This document shows, in pieces, positions 16,204 through 24,107 of a DNA stretch of 47,790 nucleotides; the first letter of the stretch is position 1; the number at the start of each line of letters is the position of its first letter. A program made the position numbers and the translations under genes. Source of the DNA: an uncultured Eubacteriales bacterium (GTDB taxonomy: Bacteria > Bacillota > Clostridia > Christensenellales > CAG-138); the NCBI GenBank assembly GCA_900544965.1, contig UQXE01000014.1, forward strand, positions 1-47,790. The letters run 5' to 3'. A model generated the notes under the pieces. That model saw nothing but the letters and a program-made list of their open reading frames with translations. It was not told the DNA's origin and ran no database searches.

Positions 16204-17253
16204 TTAGTTTTCTTCTAAATAATCCCTAAAATCGCCCATTATCGCCCTGGGTACGGGAAGGTCGAGCATGGTCTTTAACCCTGGCCTTGCGTTGATAACA
16301 TGAGGGATCATGTTTACGCACATCGCGATTGTCCCTATTCCCCCGTCAACCTCGGGCTTAATGGCCATGTTTACCTCCGGCGTGCCTTTTAAGGTTATAT
16401 AATCGCCGGTATGGGTGCCCTCCATCTCGGGCTCGATCTGCTGCGGATGGTACATATCTATCCTTACTTTGCCCTCCACATAACCCTGCCCGGTCATGTT
16501 AACCCCCGCTACATCGCCTGCCGCCGCAAATCCATAGGGCGATTTGCGGTCAACGCTTGTAACTATAGGCTTCATCTGCTGCTCAAACCTCTCAACGTTC
16601 CACCCGAGCGCTTCCGCTATCATGCCAACCGATTCGGCAAAGCCCACATGTCCGGCAAGCGAGCCGTCGTCAACGCCTTTCATAAAGCTGTCCACTGAAA
16701 GGCCTACGCCCTGTTCCTCCATTACAGCGGGGCCAAAGGGCGAAAGGCTGTTAACCCTCTTGCAGGTTACGGATTCCACATCTGTCATACAGCCCGAAAG
16801 GCATATGGCCAGCAGGTCCATCATGAGCCCTGGATTGATCCCTGTGCCAAGTATGGATACGCCGTGCTTTTTCGCCAGCTCATCCATCTCGCGGGCAAGC
16901 TCCGGCTCTTGAGCCTTTGGATAGCTCATTTCCTCAGCCGTTGAAACTACATTTACACCCTGCTGTACAATATATTTAATCTTTGGAAATGCCTTTTTAG
17001 TAAATGAATCGGTAGCGATGACGCATATATCGCAATTCTTTCCGTTTACCACGTCCTCTATGTTGGGCATGATCACTACATCCTTTTTTTCGCCCCTATC
17101 CATTCCAAGAACGTTAAATATGCTCTTGCCCACACGTTCCGGATGAATATCGCACACCCCTGTAATATTCACGCCGCGCTTGTTGAGAAGCACTTTCGCT
17201 ATGCCTGAACCCATAGCGCCAAATCCCCAGATCGCTACCTTTATATTATCCAT
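16204..17253 (-). CDS. ord: 2,4-diaminopentanoate dehydrogenase
   Basis: Oxidatively deaminates 2,4-diaminopentanoate (the OraSE product) at C4 to 2-amino-4-oxopentanoate, with NAD(P)+ as acceptor. The N-terminal Rossmann fold has GFGAMG (10-15), then a dihydrodipicolinate-reductase-like middle with GTGINPGLMMDLLA. The 349-residue length suits the family. The ATG at 17253 was chosen because the GGAGG site lies 12 nt upstream; the in-frame GTG three codons earlier would leave only 3 nt. It is the first gene of the operon and has a good candidate promoter. Confidence 0.94.
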   Translation of the reverse strand: MDNIKVAIWGFGAMGSGIAKVLLNKRGVNITGVCDIHPERVGKSIFNVLGMDRGEKKDVVIMPNIEDVVNGKNCDICVIATDSFTKKAFPKIKYIVQQGVNVVSTAEEMSYPKAQEPELAREMDELAKKHGVSILGTGINPGLMMDLLAICLSGCMTDVESVTCKRVNSLSPFGPAVMEEQGVGLSVDSFMKGVDDGSLAGHVGFAESVGMIAEALGWNVERFEQQMKPIVTSVDRKSPYGFAAAGDVAGVNMTGQGYVEGKVRIDMYHPQQIEPEMEGTHTGDYITLKGTPEVNMAIKPEVDGGIGTIAMCVNMIPHVINARPGLKTMLDLPVPRAIMGDFRDYLEEN

Positions 17254-17290
17254 ATTTAACACCAGCCTCCAAAATATTTGTTATATCCGC

Positions 17291-17319
17291 ATTATAGCAC
17301 AGCGTATTTGCGTTTTGAA
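17291..17319 (-). promoter_or_regulatory. Candidate promoter of the ornithine operon
   Basis: On the minus strand TTCAAA (17319-17314), a 17-nt spacer and TATAAT (17296-17291) lie about 40 nt before ord. It is the best sigma-A match in the intergenic region. Confidence 0.6.
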
Positions 17320-17340
17320 GTGCATAAACGCATATATATA

Positions 17341-17373
17341 GGACGGCAGGGGCAATAATTGCCCCTGCCGTCC
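17341..17373 (-). terminator. Terminator after the DUF975 gene
   Basis: GGACGGCAGGGGCAAT and its complement enclose a minimal loop in a near-perfect 33-bp palindrome. It lies between the DUF975 gene and the ord promoter. The T-rich tail is only TATATATA, so it may also act as an insulator. Confidence 0.65.
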
Positions 17374-17411
17374 TGTACCGCGCGGCCGCTCACATATGCC
17401 TGCTTTACGTA

Positions 17412-18203
17412 TTACAGCAGCCCTTTCAATTTAGCCTCTTCCTTGATCTCAGTATATAAGCCCGCCCTGGCTGTTTCATAATAAGGAGCGACGTAGAATA
17501 TCCAAAGGATGCCAAACGTTAAAGACGAAAGCAGCCACCAGCCAATATAACTCATGTCAAACAAAAACAGCTGCCCGCGATGGCCCCTTGTGATCAACTT
17601 GGATATGCCCACGGCCTCCTTTGCCTTGATCAGCTGAAAGTCCGCCAGTATATACCTGGTCATGCTGTACGAGTAGCTCTTTATTATGAGATTCACTATT
17701 GATACAACTAAACCCAAAAATCCCAATATGGCCAATACAACTATCATCTCGGATCCGGCTATCGCTGGGATCATTATAAGCATTGCACACCCGGCCGGAA
17801 TCAAAGACCACAATGTCAGAAACAGGTACATATAAAGCATACCGCCAAAATTTCTTCCGTAGTCCCTGAACGCGCGTACAAAGGGAATTTCGAGCGATGG
17901 TTTTTCACCCCTATAATTGGCTGTAAAAAACGAGGACAGCCCAACAGCGAACGGAAGTTGAACGGCCGCTATCAATAAATAAATAAGCAATGAGGCCGGC
18001 CAAAGCGAAGCCGCCAGCTCCGCATCCCCGTAATAAGCCAGATGTATCAGATTGGTCCCAAATAACACCCCTGCAATAAGGGCAGCCATGCTGGCCGCTA
18101 CCGTTATTATGATTCCAACCAGAAAAGGTGCGCCCACGCTTGTCCAATAGTTGGACTTGAAGGCGATTTTGGCGTTACGTTTTATATCCGCCCTGATTTT
18201 CAT
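17412..18203 (-). CDS. DUF975-family integral membrane protein
   Basis: This 263-residue protein starts MKIRADIKRNAKIAFKSNYW, the family's N-terminal amphipathic motif. It then has about six hydrophobic helices and ends in a segment with a YYETARAGLY motif, typical of DUF975. Function is unknown; such proteins are common in the Firmicutes membrane. The start at 18203 is fixed by GGGGGGAG 8-13 nt upstream; a longer frame would add an unlikely 38-residue extension. It is probably monocistronic, with a strong hairpin downstream and the dockerin-protein terminator upstream. Confidence 0.82.
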   Translation of the reverse strand: MKIRADIKRNAKIAFKSNYWTSVGAPFLVGIIITVAASMAALIAGVLFGTNLIHLAYYGDAELAASLWPASLLIYLLIAAVQLPFAVGLSSFFTANYRGEKPSLEIPFVRAFRDYGRNFGGMLYMYLFLTLWSLIPAGCAMLIMIPAIAGSEMIVVLAILGFLGLVVSIVNLIIKSYSYSMTRYILADFQLIKAKEAVGISKLITRGHRGQLFLFDMSYIGWWLLSSLTFGILWIFYVAPYYETARAGLYTEIKEEAKLKGLL

Positions 18204-18273
18204 ATAAAATACTCCCCCCAACATTATTAGATAACTTAATATAACATGTTTTTTATTTTGAATGAATACTACA

Positions 18274-18316
18274 AAAAATATGGGCGCGGAGCTCCTTTTA
18301 GCAGGGGACGCGCCCA
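18274..18316 (-). terminator. Terminator after the dockerin-protein gene
   Basis: On the minus strand TGGGCGCG and CGCGCCCA (18316-18309, 18288-18281) close a branched hairpin, followed by TATTTTTTG. Confidence 0.75.
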
Positions 18317-18343
18317 AAGTTCATCCTTAATATTTAAATATTA

Positions 18344-20944
18344 CTATAAAACGGATTCAAGACCTAAGATCGCCCTAATCAATACCGTAGCGTCAGTCAT
18401 ATTGATATTGGCGTCGCCGTTTATATTCGCCGCGGTCAGCGCATCGCCATATAGCGGTTCCAGTCCGACAATATGCCGCATTATAAGCGTCGCGTCCGTG
18501 ATGTTGGTTATTCCGTTTCCGTCTACGTCGCCCAGAAGCAGGTATTGAGCCGTGACCGTCATGTCGCTGTCTACAGAAGAAAAATCGGCATCCCAGCCCA
18601 TGAAGATATACGGCATGATCCCGTTATCATGCTCAGGCGGCTCCGGAGCGGATGCGGGTTCTCCAGGAAGCACCTCGTCCGTGCCGATTATACCGCCGGT
18701 TACTCCGTCAACGAAGGTAACCGTATACGTGTCAAGCGGACCGCCAGGGACGGTTATCTTAACATTGTCAATCCAGCCGGCGTCCTGGCCTTCATCCTCA
18801 AAATAGTTTTTCTCATATTTCCAGCCAAATACATACTGGCCCTCGGATTCAACCTCAAAGCTTTGCCGCGCCCAGTCCGCTTCGCCCGAAACTACCCTGT
18901 ACGTAATCCCGTTTACGGTGAAGCACAGCCTGTCCCATCCCGTTTCAGAGCTTACCTTCCAGTCAAACTCAACGATTGAGCCGGCGGGTATTGTTCCCAT
19001 ATCGATTGTAAACCAGGTTTCCGCTCCCGCTACGCCGGCGGTATCCGACTTTACCGATATCCTCCCGCCTTCCGTTGAATCCAGTATCCATGGACGGGCC
19101 GTGTCGTTTTCAAAGCTCCTGTATTCACCATCAGCGTTTATGGCTGCGTCAAAATCCCCCTGAGAAGGCCCAGGCGCTATCGTGGGCGTAGGCTCGTAAC
19201 TATTGAGCACCTCTACGTTGTCTATCCAGCCGCAGTCCCTACCGTCGGAACCCTCCACGTCCTTTTCATAGCGCCAGCTGAACGTATAGTCGCCGTTTTC
19301 AGGGATTTCATACACAACGGTTTCCCAGTCCGTTATCCCGCTTAGGGTTTGGATTCTTCGGTTGTTGACCCAGAATGACAGGCGGTCGCTCAAAAACGTG
19401 CTGGAAGCCTTCCATTCGAACCTGAGCGCCTGTCCCGCCTCCATACCGTTTATCTCGGTATAGAAATGCGTGTATATGTCATTGCTTCCCTCTATCGAGG
19501 ATTTTGCGCAAATCCTGCCCGCGTCCGCAGTCCTGTCAACCGACCACGGATAATTGAGATGGTTTATAAACCTGAGATCGCTGCCTTGAGCGTTAAGCGC
19601 CGCATCAAACTCAGTAGGTCCGCCCGGATTTACCGGTTCGTCGTCCGGAAGCTCGCCCGTAAGCGCTATATTGTCGATAAAGCCCCTGTCCTCGCCGGAG
19701 CTTACGCTCGAATCCTTTGAATAGGTCCATTTGAATATATAATCGCCATCCGACGGAACGGTATAGCTGACGCCTGTCCAGCCGGCATTGCCGCTTATTC
19801 TGTTCTGGGATACGCCGTTGACATAAAAGCTCAGCAGATCGTATGACGCTTCGCTTGAAACCTTCCAGTCAAAGGAAAGCGTCTGCCCCGCCTCAAGCCC
19901 ATAAAAGTTCGCGGTTACAGATGCCGATCTGCCATGCTGCCCCGCAATGTCGGATGCCGCATAGGTTCTTTCGCCCGAAGTTTCGACAGTCCATGGCGCT
20001 GCCGGGTCATTGTGGAAGTTTAGCTGACCGCCTTGCGCATTCAACGCGCTGTTGAACTCCTCGGGGTCGGGTATGTTTATATCCGGCGCTTTGTCCATGG
20101 TAAACAGCGCCATAATCTGGGTGCCGTAGCCCGCCCCTATATTACCGATGTACCCGCCGCGTCCGGTAACGGGGTCAATGGCAAAAAGCCTGCTCTCGGT
20201 ATCGCCGTTTAAATAGCACATCGATGCGTATACCGTGTCCGACGCGGCGCTGTAGGTCATGGAGTTGCAGCCGTACATATCTGTGTGATAAACATACGAT
20301 AGCCTGTTTACATTCCCGTCAAGGTCAAACGTTACGGAGTAGCCGGTATGGCTGTCAAAGCTCATGAATACCCCATTGCCAAGGTACGCAAGTCCGGAAA
20401 CAATTCCTGAGGCTATTCCGGTTACGTCCATAATCTCTGTCAACGAGCCGTTCGCCAGATTTACGGACATGAGGTGATGACGCGCGTCGTCCGAATTTAA
20501 AACCAGCGCGTACATTATATCTGCATCCCCGGCATATGCCATATCAATTACATAAAGGTTTTCCGGACACTCACCAAGCTTTACTCCTGTCCAGGTTTCT
20601 GTATCGAATGAATAAAAGTCGTCAACATTTATCTCGCCGGTCTCAGCCCCCTGATCAACGAGCCTCTCCTGATACGCATATACAATGCCGTCCCTTACGT
20701 CGCCTGCAAAGAACCGGTAATTCATACGGCCGCTAAGGGTAACCACCGAACCTGGGGCCTGTGAATTGAAATATGCCCATGATTCCACGTCCGATACTCC
20801 TATGTGCGAGCCTAAAAAGTTGTATGTGGCGTATCCATACAGATTTGTCTGGTTTGGATCCTCCGTGCCGCCCTGGGCCATTGCCGCCGCTGAAAGCAGC
20901 ATGAGCGCGGACAATAGCATTGCCATAAGTTTTCTTATTCTCAT
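18344..20944 (-). CDS. Secreted multidomain protein with dockerin and InlB-type repeat
   Basis: This 866-residue protein has a signal peptide (cleavage near AMA/Q, about residue 23). Residues of about 30-290 look like a beta-propeller-type or phytase-like domain. Three related modules of about 140 residues follow, each starting FDAALNAQG or FDAAINADG and ending GWIDNV or GFIDNI, resembling MAM/jelly-roll modules. Then comes an InlB/Listeria-Bacteroides-type repeat (VTFVDGVTGG to GWDADF). The C-terminus is a type I dockerin-like pair: GDVDGNGITNITDATLIMRH and INGDANINMTDATVLIRAI. Dockerins bind cohesins; none is seen in the window. It is likely an exported surface or polysaccharide-related protein of unknown substrate. 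AGGAGG precedes the ATG. Confidence 0.85.
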   Translation of the reverse strand: MRIRKLMAMLLSALMLLSAAAMAQGGTEDPNQTNLYGYATYNFLGSHIGVSDVESWAYFNSQAPGSVVTLSGRMNYRFFAGDVRDGIVYAYQERLVDQGAETGEINVDDFYSFDTETWTGVKLGECPENLYVIDMAYAGDADIMYALVLNSDDARHHLMSVNLANGSLTEIMDVTGIASGIVSGLAYLGNGVFMSFDSHTGYSVTFDLDGNVNRLSYVYHTDMYGCNSMTYSAASDTVYASMCYLNGDTESRLFAIDPVTGRGGYIGNIGAGYGTQIMALFTMDKAPDINIPDPEEFNSALNAQGGQLNFHNDPAAPWTVETSGERTYAASDIAGQHGRSASVTANFYGLEAGQTLSFDWKVSSEASYDLLSFYVNGVSQNRISGNAGWTGVSYTVPSDGDYIFKWTYSKDSSVSSGEDRGFIDNIALTGELPDDEPVNPGGPTEFDAALNAQGSDLRFINHLNYPWSVDRTADAGRICAKSSIEGSNDIYTHFYTEINGMEAGQALRFEWKASSTFLSDRLSFWVNNRRIQTLSGITDWETVVYEIPENGDYTFSWRYEKDVEGSDGRDCGWIDNVEVLNSYEPTPTIAPGPSQGDFDAAINADGEYRSFENDTARPWILDSTEGGRISVKSDTAGVAGAETWFTIDMGTIPAGSIVEFDWKVSSETGWDRLCFTVNGITYRVVSGEADWARQSFEVESEGQYVFGWKYEKNYFEDEGQDAGWIDNVKITVPGGPLDTYTVTFVDGVTGGIIGTDEVLPGEPASAPEPPEHDNGIMPYIFMGWDADFSSVDSDMTVTAQYLLLGDVDGNGITNITDATLIMRHIVGLEPLYGDALTAANINGDANINMTDATVLIRAILGLESVL

Positions 20945-20963
20945 CCTTATCCTCCTAAAATAC

Positions 20964-20991
20964 AGATATATGGACTAATTACCATATATCT
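20964..20991. promoter_or_regulatory. Inverted repeat in the 5' leader of the dockerin-protein gene
   Basis: AGATATATGG (20964-20973), the 8-nt loop ACTAATTA and CCATATATCT (20982-20991) form a perfect 10-bp inverted repeat. It lies between the candidate promoter and the ribosome site. It could be an operator or a leader hairpin. Confidence 0.45.
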
Positions 20992-21002
20992 TAGATATTT
21001 AA

Positions 21003-21031
21003 AGTATATCACCGCTGTATATATTCGGCAA
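21003..21031 (-). promoter_or_regulatory. Candidate promoter of the dockerin-protein gene
   Basis: On the minus strand TTGCCG (21031-21026), a 17-nt spacer and TATACT (21008-21003) lie about 60 nt upstream of the start. Confidence 0.5.
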
Positions 21032-21083
21032 TCCAGAATGTGGTTTAAGCATAAAAAAGCTTTCCCCGCATAATCAAAAATGA

Positions 21084-21123
21084 ATAAAATAATCCGGACG
21101 GTATGCTTTGAACCTGCCGGATT
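21084..21123 (-). terminator. Terminator after murA
   Basis: On the minus strand AATCCGG and CCGGATT (21123-21117, 21097-21091) close a hairpin followed by ATTTTATTC. Confidence 0.7.
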
Positions 21124-21145
21124 TACGATGTATAAATTATCTGTT

Positions 21146-22411
21146 TCAGTCAACCCTTGTCATATCGCCGTGAAGCGCTCTTATCTTGTGTTCCAGGTGT
21201 TCATACCCGCGGTCGATGAAGTGTATGTTATGTATTATGCTTGAACCCTCCGCCATTAACGCGGCTACTACCAGCGCCGCTCCCGCGCGAAGATCCGATG
21301 CGTAAAGGTGCGTGCCCGACAGCCTTTCCACGCCCTGTATCATTGCCGAACGTGAATTTACATTTATGTTGGCGCCCATCCTGCAAAGCTCCCCAACGTG
21401 GTTAAAGCGCTCCTCAAATATGTTTTCCATAACAAAGCTGTTGCCGGTGGATACGGACAAAAGCGACATCATCGGCTGCTGCAGATCCGTAGGAAACCCC
21501 GGATACGGGAGGGTCTTGATATTTACTGCGCGGGGCCTGCTGTCCGCCTTGACGCGTATGAAGAAATCGCGCCCGTCGTCGCCCTCCTCTACAAGCGCGC
21601 CGCTTTCCATGAGCTTGGCGGATATGGCGTCCAGATGCGTAGGAATAACGTTATTTATAAACACATCTCCCCTGGTAGCCGCCGCTGCAATCATAAAAGT
21701 ACCCGCTTCCATCATATCGGGAATGATCGAATAATTGCAGCCATGGAGTTTCTTTTTTCCGTCTATCCTTATTATATCGGTTCCCGCGCCCTTCACCGAC
21801 GCCCCCATCATGTTTAAAAAGTTGGCTACATCCACTACATAGGGCTCCTTTGCCGCGTTGACTATAATTGTCCTGCCCTCGGCACGGGATGCGGCAAGCA
21901 TAATATTTATTGTGGCGCCTACGCTGGAAACATCCATATAAATTTCCGCGCCCTTTAATCGGACGGCGTCGGCCTTAACTATCCCGTTTTCAATGACCAC
22001 ATTTGCGCCAAGCGCCCGCAGGCCTTTAATATGCTGGTCAATCGGACGCTGCCCGATCGAGCAGCCGCCTGGCAGGGCGACTTCGGCATGGCCATAGCGG
22101 CCAAGCAGCGCCCCGAGAAGATAATAAGAAGCGCGAAGCGAGCTTACCATTTCAAAGGTAACGCTGAAATCATTGATACCCGAAGGGTCCACGCACATCG
22201 CCCCGCCCTTTGTTAGATCGGTTTTCGCTCCAATCATTTTAAAGATTTCAGCCAGTATTCTGACATCCTGAATGGCGGGCAGGTTCTCTATAACGCAACT
22301 TTCCCCCGACAATATCGTTGCGGGTATGATCGCTAGCGCGGCGTTTTTAGCTCCGCTGATCGTCACCTCCCCCTCAAGCCTGTTTCCACCATTGATAACA
22401 AAATACCCCAT
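21146..22411 (-). CDS. murA: UDP-N-acetylglucosamine 1-carboxyvinyltransferase
   Basis: First committed step of peptidoglycan synthesis: transfer of enolpyruvate from PEP to UDP-GlcNAc in the cytoplasm. The 421-residue protein has SGAKNAAL (Lys22-Asn23) and the catalytic loop PGGCSIGQRPID, with Cys117 (the fosfomycin-sensitive cysteine) retained. The ATG at 22411 is fixed by GGGGGGAG; an upstream extension would be a spurious Arg-rich stretch overlapping the zinc-ribbon gene region. It lies 44 nt after the fmdB-like gene, in an apparent corA-fmdB-murA unit. Many Firmicutes have two MurA paralogues; which one this is cannot be told. Confidence 0.96.
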   Translation of the reverse strand: MGYFVINGGNRLEGEVTISGAKNAALAIIPATILSGESCVIENLPAIQDVRILAEIFKMIGAKTDLTKGGAMCVDPSGINDFSVTFEMVSSLRASYYLLGALLGRYGHAEVALPGGCSIGQRPIDQHIKGLRALGANVVIENGIVKADAVRLKGAEIYMDVSSVGATINIMLAASRAEGRTIIVNAAKEPYVVDVANFLNMMGASVKGAGTDIIRIDGKKKLHGCNYSIIPDMMEAGTFMIAAAATRGDVFINNVIPTHLDAISAKLMESGALVEEGDDGRDFFIRVKADSRPRAVNIKTLPYPGFPTDLQQPMMSLLSVSTGNSFVMENIFEERFNHVGELCRMGANINVNSRSAMIQGVERLSGTHLYASDLRAGAALVVAALMAEGSSIIHNIHFIDRGYEHLEHKIRALHGDMTRVD

Positions 22412-22455
22412 AAAAGCACTCCCCCCGACCGGCTCATATAAAACCCGTCTGACTT

Positions 22456-22668
22456 TTAATGGCAGCCACCGCAGGCGCCGCAGTTTCCGCCTGAGCAGTC
22501 TCCACAGTTTCCCCCGCCCGACGAGCCATATGAATTGCACTTGCCCTCGTACGTCCGCTCACAGTCCGAGCCGCACTCCGGACACTTCGCTTCATCAATT
22601 CGCGATACCGGCGTAAACTCCTCAAACCGATTTCCGCATTTTAAGCACTTAAACCTTAACAAAGGCAT
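22456..22668 (-). CDS. FmdB-like zinc-ribbon protein
   Basis: This 70-residue protein begins MPLLRFKCLKCGNRFEEF with a zinc ribbon (Cys8, Cys11, Cys29, Cys32), as in the FmdB/putative regulatory protein family. The C-terminal third is an unusual Gly/Cys/Ser-rich tail (NCGDCSGGNCGACGGCH), which could bind metal. AGGAAG precedes the start. It lies 37 nt behind corA and 44 nt ahead of murA on the same strand. Function is unknown. Confidence 0.82.
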   Translation of the reverse strand: MPLLRFKCLKCGNRFEEFTPVSRIDEAKCPECGSDCERTYEGKCNSYGSSGGGNCGDCSGGNCGACGGCH

Positions 22669-22705
22669 TTGATCACTTCCTAAAATATAAATATCCCTAT
22701 CCCAA

Positions 22706-23638
22706 TCAGAACATCTTTTTTCTCCAGAGTATTATGGCGGTTATGGCTGAAAATCCAAACGCTATCGCCATGGCGACATAAAATCCGGTTACGGTGCCTT
22801 CCCATGGGACCCAGGTGTTCATTCCAAAAAAGCTCGCTACTATCGTCGGTATGCTGATCACTATGGTTATAGACGCCAGCAGCTTCATGACCACATTAAG
22901 ATTATTGGATATAACAGAAGCAAACGCGTCCATAGTTCCGCTCAATATATCCCTGTATATATTACACATGCTGATCGCCTGTTCGTTTTCGATCAATACG
23001 TCCTCCAGCAGGTCCGTATCATCCGGATACCGGTTTATAAAATCAAGCCTGAGCAGACGCTTTAATACCCTCTCGTTGCTTGTCAGCGACGTAGAGAAGT
23101 AGACAAGCGACTTTTCAAGCTTAAGCATCTGTATTAGCTCACGGTTCTGCATGGATTTATGCAGCTCCGTCTCAACCTGTAGGCTCGCCTTGTCTATCTG
23201 CTTGAGATATTGCAGAAACTTTGACGCGTTGCGATATAAAAGCTGCAATATGAACCTGGTCTTCTTCGCCGTTGAAAACCCCTTTATCCGGCCGTCTATA
23301 AACGTTTCAATCAGGGAGCTCTCCTTAAGGCATACGGTAACCAGCACCGACTCGCAATGGATGATGGCGACCGGTATTGTTGAATATACGAAAGTCCGCC
23401 CTTCGCTCTCAACAGTGGGTATATCCACAACGATAAGGGTGTTTCCGTCTTCGCTCTCAACGCGTGGACTTTCCTCCTCGTCCAGCGCCGCCCTGACATA
23501 GTCTGGATCTATCCCCAGCTCGCTTACAACCCTTTCTATCTCCGGTTCCTCGGGGTCACACAGGTGTACCCATGATCCTTCGGCTATGTTGTCAAGTTCC
23601 TTTACCTTGCCGTCAATGGTCTTATATATGTTGAGCAT
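22706..23638 (-). CDS. corA: CorA-family magnesium/divalent-cation transporter
   Basis: This 310-residue protein has a large N-terminal cytoplasmic domain, then two C-terminal membrane helices. The diagnostic GMN signature lies at residues 272-274 in FFGMNTWVPWEG between them. Homopentameric CorA channels import Mg2+ or Co2+. GGAGGGGG precedes the start, and the C-terminus ends in the usual basic RRKKMF-like tail. It is the first gene of an apparent corA-fmdB-murA unit with a candidate promoter at 23672-23700. Confidence 0.94.
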   Translation of the reverse strand: MLNIYKTIDGKVKELDNIAEGSWVHLCDPEEPEIERVVSELGIDPDYVRAALDEEESPRVESEDGNTLIVVDIPTVESEGRTFVYSTIPVAIIHCESVLVTVCLKESSLIETFIDGRIKGFSTAKKTRFILQLLYRNASKFLQYLKQIDKASLQVETELHKSMQNRELIQMLKLEKSLVYFSTSLTSNERVLKRLLRLDFINRYPDDTDLLEDVLIENEQAISMCNIYRDILSGTMDAFASVISNNLNVVMKLLASITIVISIPTIVASFFGMNTWVPWEGTVTGFYVAMAIAFGFSAITAIILWRKKMF

Positions 23639-23671
23639 GTTATGACCCCCTCCCTTTAAGCATTACTGTTT

Positions 23672-23700
23672 ATTTTAGCATCAATGCTCCATAAAGGCAA
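23672..23700 (-). promoter_or_regulatory. Candidate promoter of corA
   Basis: On the minus strand TTGCCT (23700-23695), a 17-nt spacer and TAAAAT (23677-23672) lie about 35 nt before corA. Confidence 0.5.
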
Positions 23701-23755
23701 GCCGAACAGGCGTACTGAAATATACGCTTATTGCAACGCTCTGCGCCCTCTGTAC

Positions 23756-24060
23756 AGGCTGCGTTTAAGAAAAACGCAGCCTGCCCGTTTGACATAAAAA
23801 TTGTTAGCGCAACAGTTTTCCATATCGAGGCTTTAGCAGCATTATACTCTAAAGAACTTGAATGGACCCGATCACTATATTATGATAAAATTACTAAGAC
23901 ATAGGCCGCGAAAGGCGGATTTGCGGCTCAGCGGTGCTCAATTAACGAAACGGAAGGCCTGATTCTCATGAAACGAAATGCCGCGAAGCCTTACATATGC
24001 TCTCACAAACGCTTAGGGCGGGACAGCCGCCCCCGGCCTCTCCCGCCCTGAATAATCCAA
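23756..24060. other. Gene-free stretch between corA and gltX
   Basis: The 469 bp between the two genes hold no convincing reading frame. Seen are a 12-bp-arm inverted repeat CAGGCTGCGTTT/AAACGCAGCCTG (about 23756-23784), a plus-strand promoter-like pair TTGAAT-17-TATGAT near 23859-23887, and a GC-rich hairpin GGGCGGGA/TCCCGCCC (about 24015-24049). The last could end a minus-strand gltX transcript, although no T-tract follows. A small RNA between the plus promoter and the hairpin is possible but unproven. Confidence 0.3.
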
Positions 24061-24107
24061 GCGATTACATATTAAGGGTCTAGTAACCTAGAGCACGCTT
24101 GCGGTTT

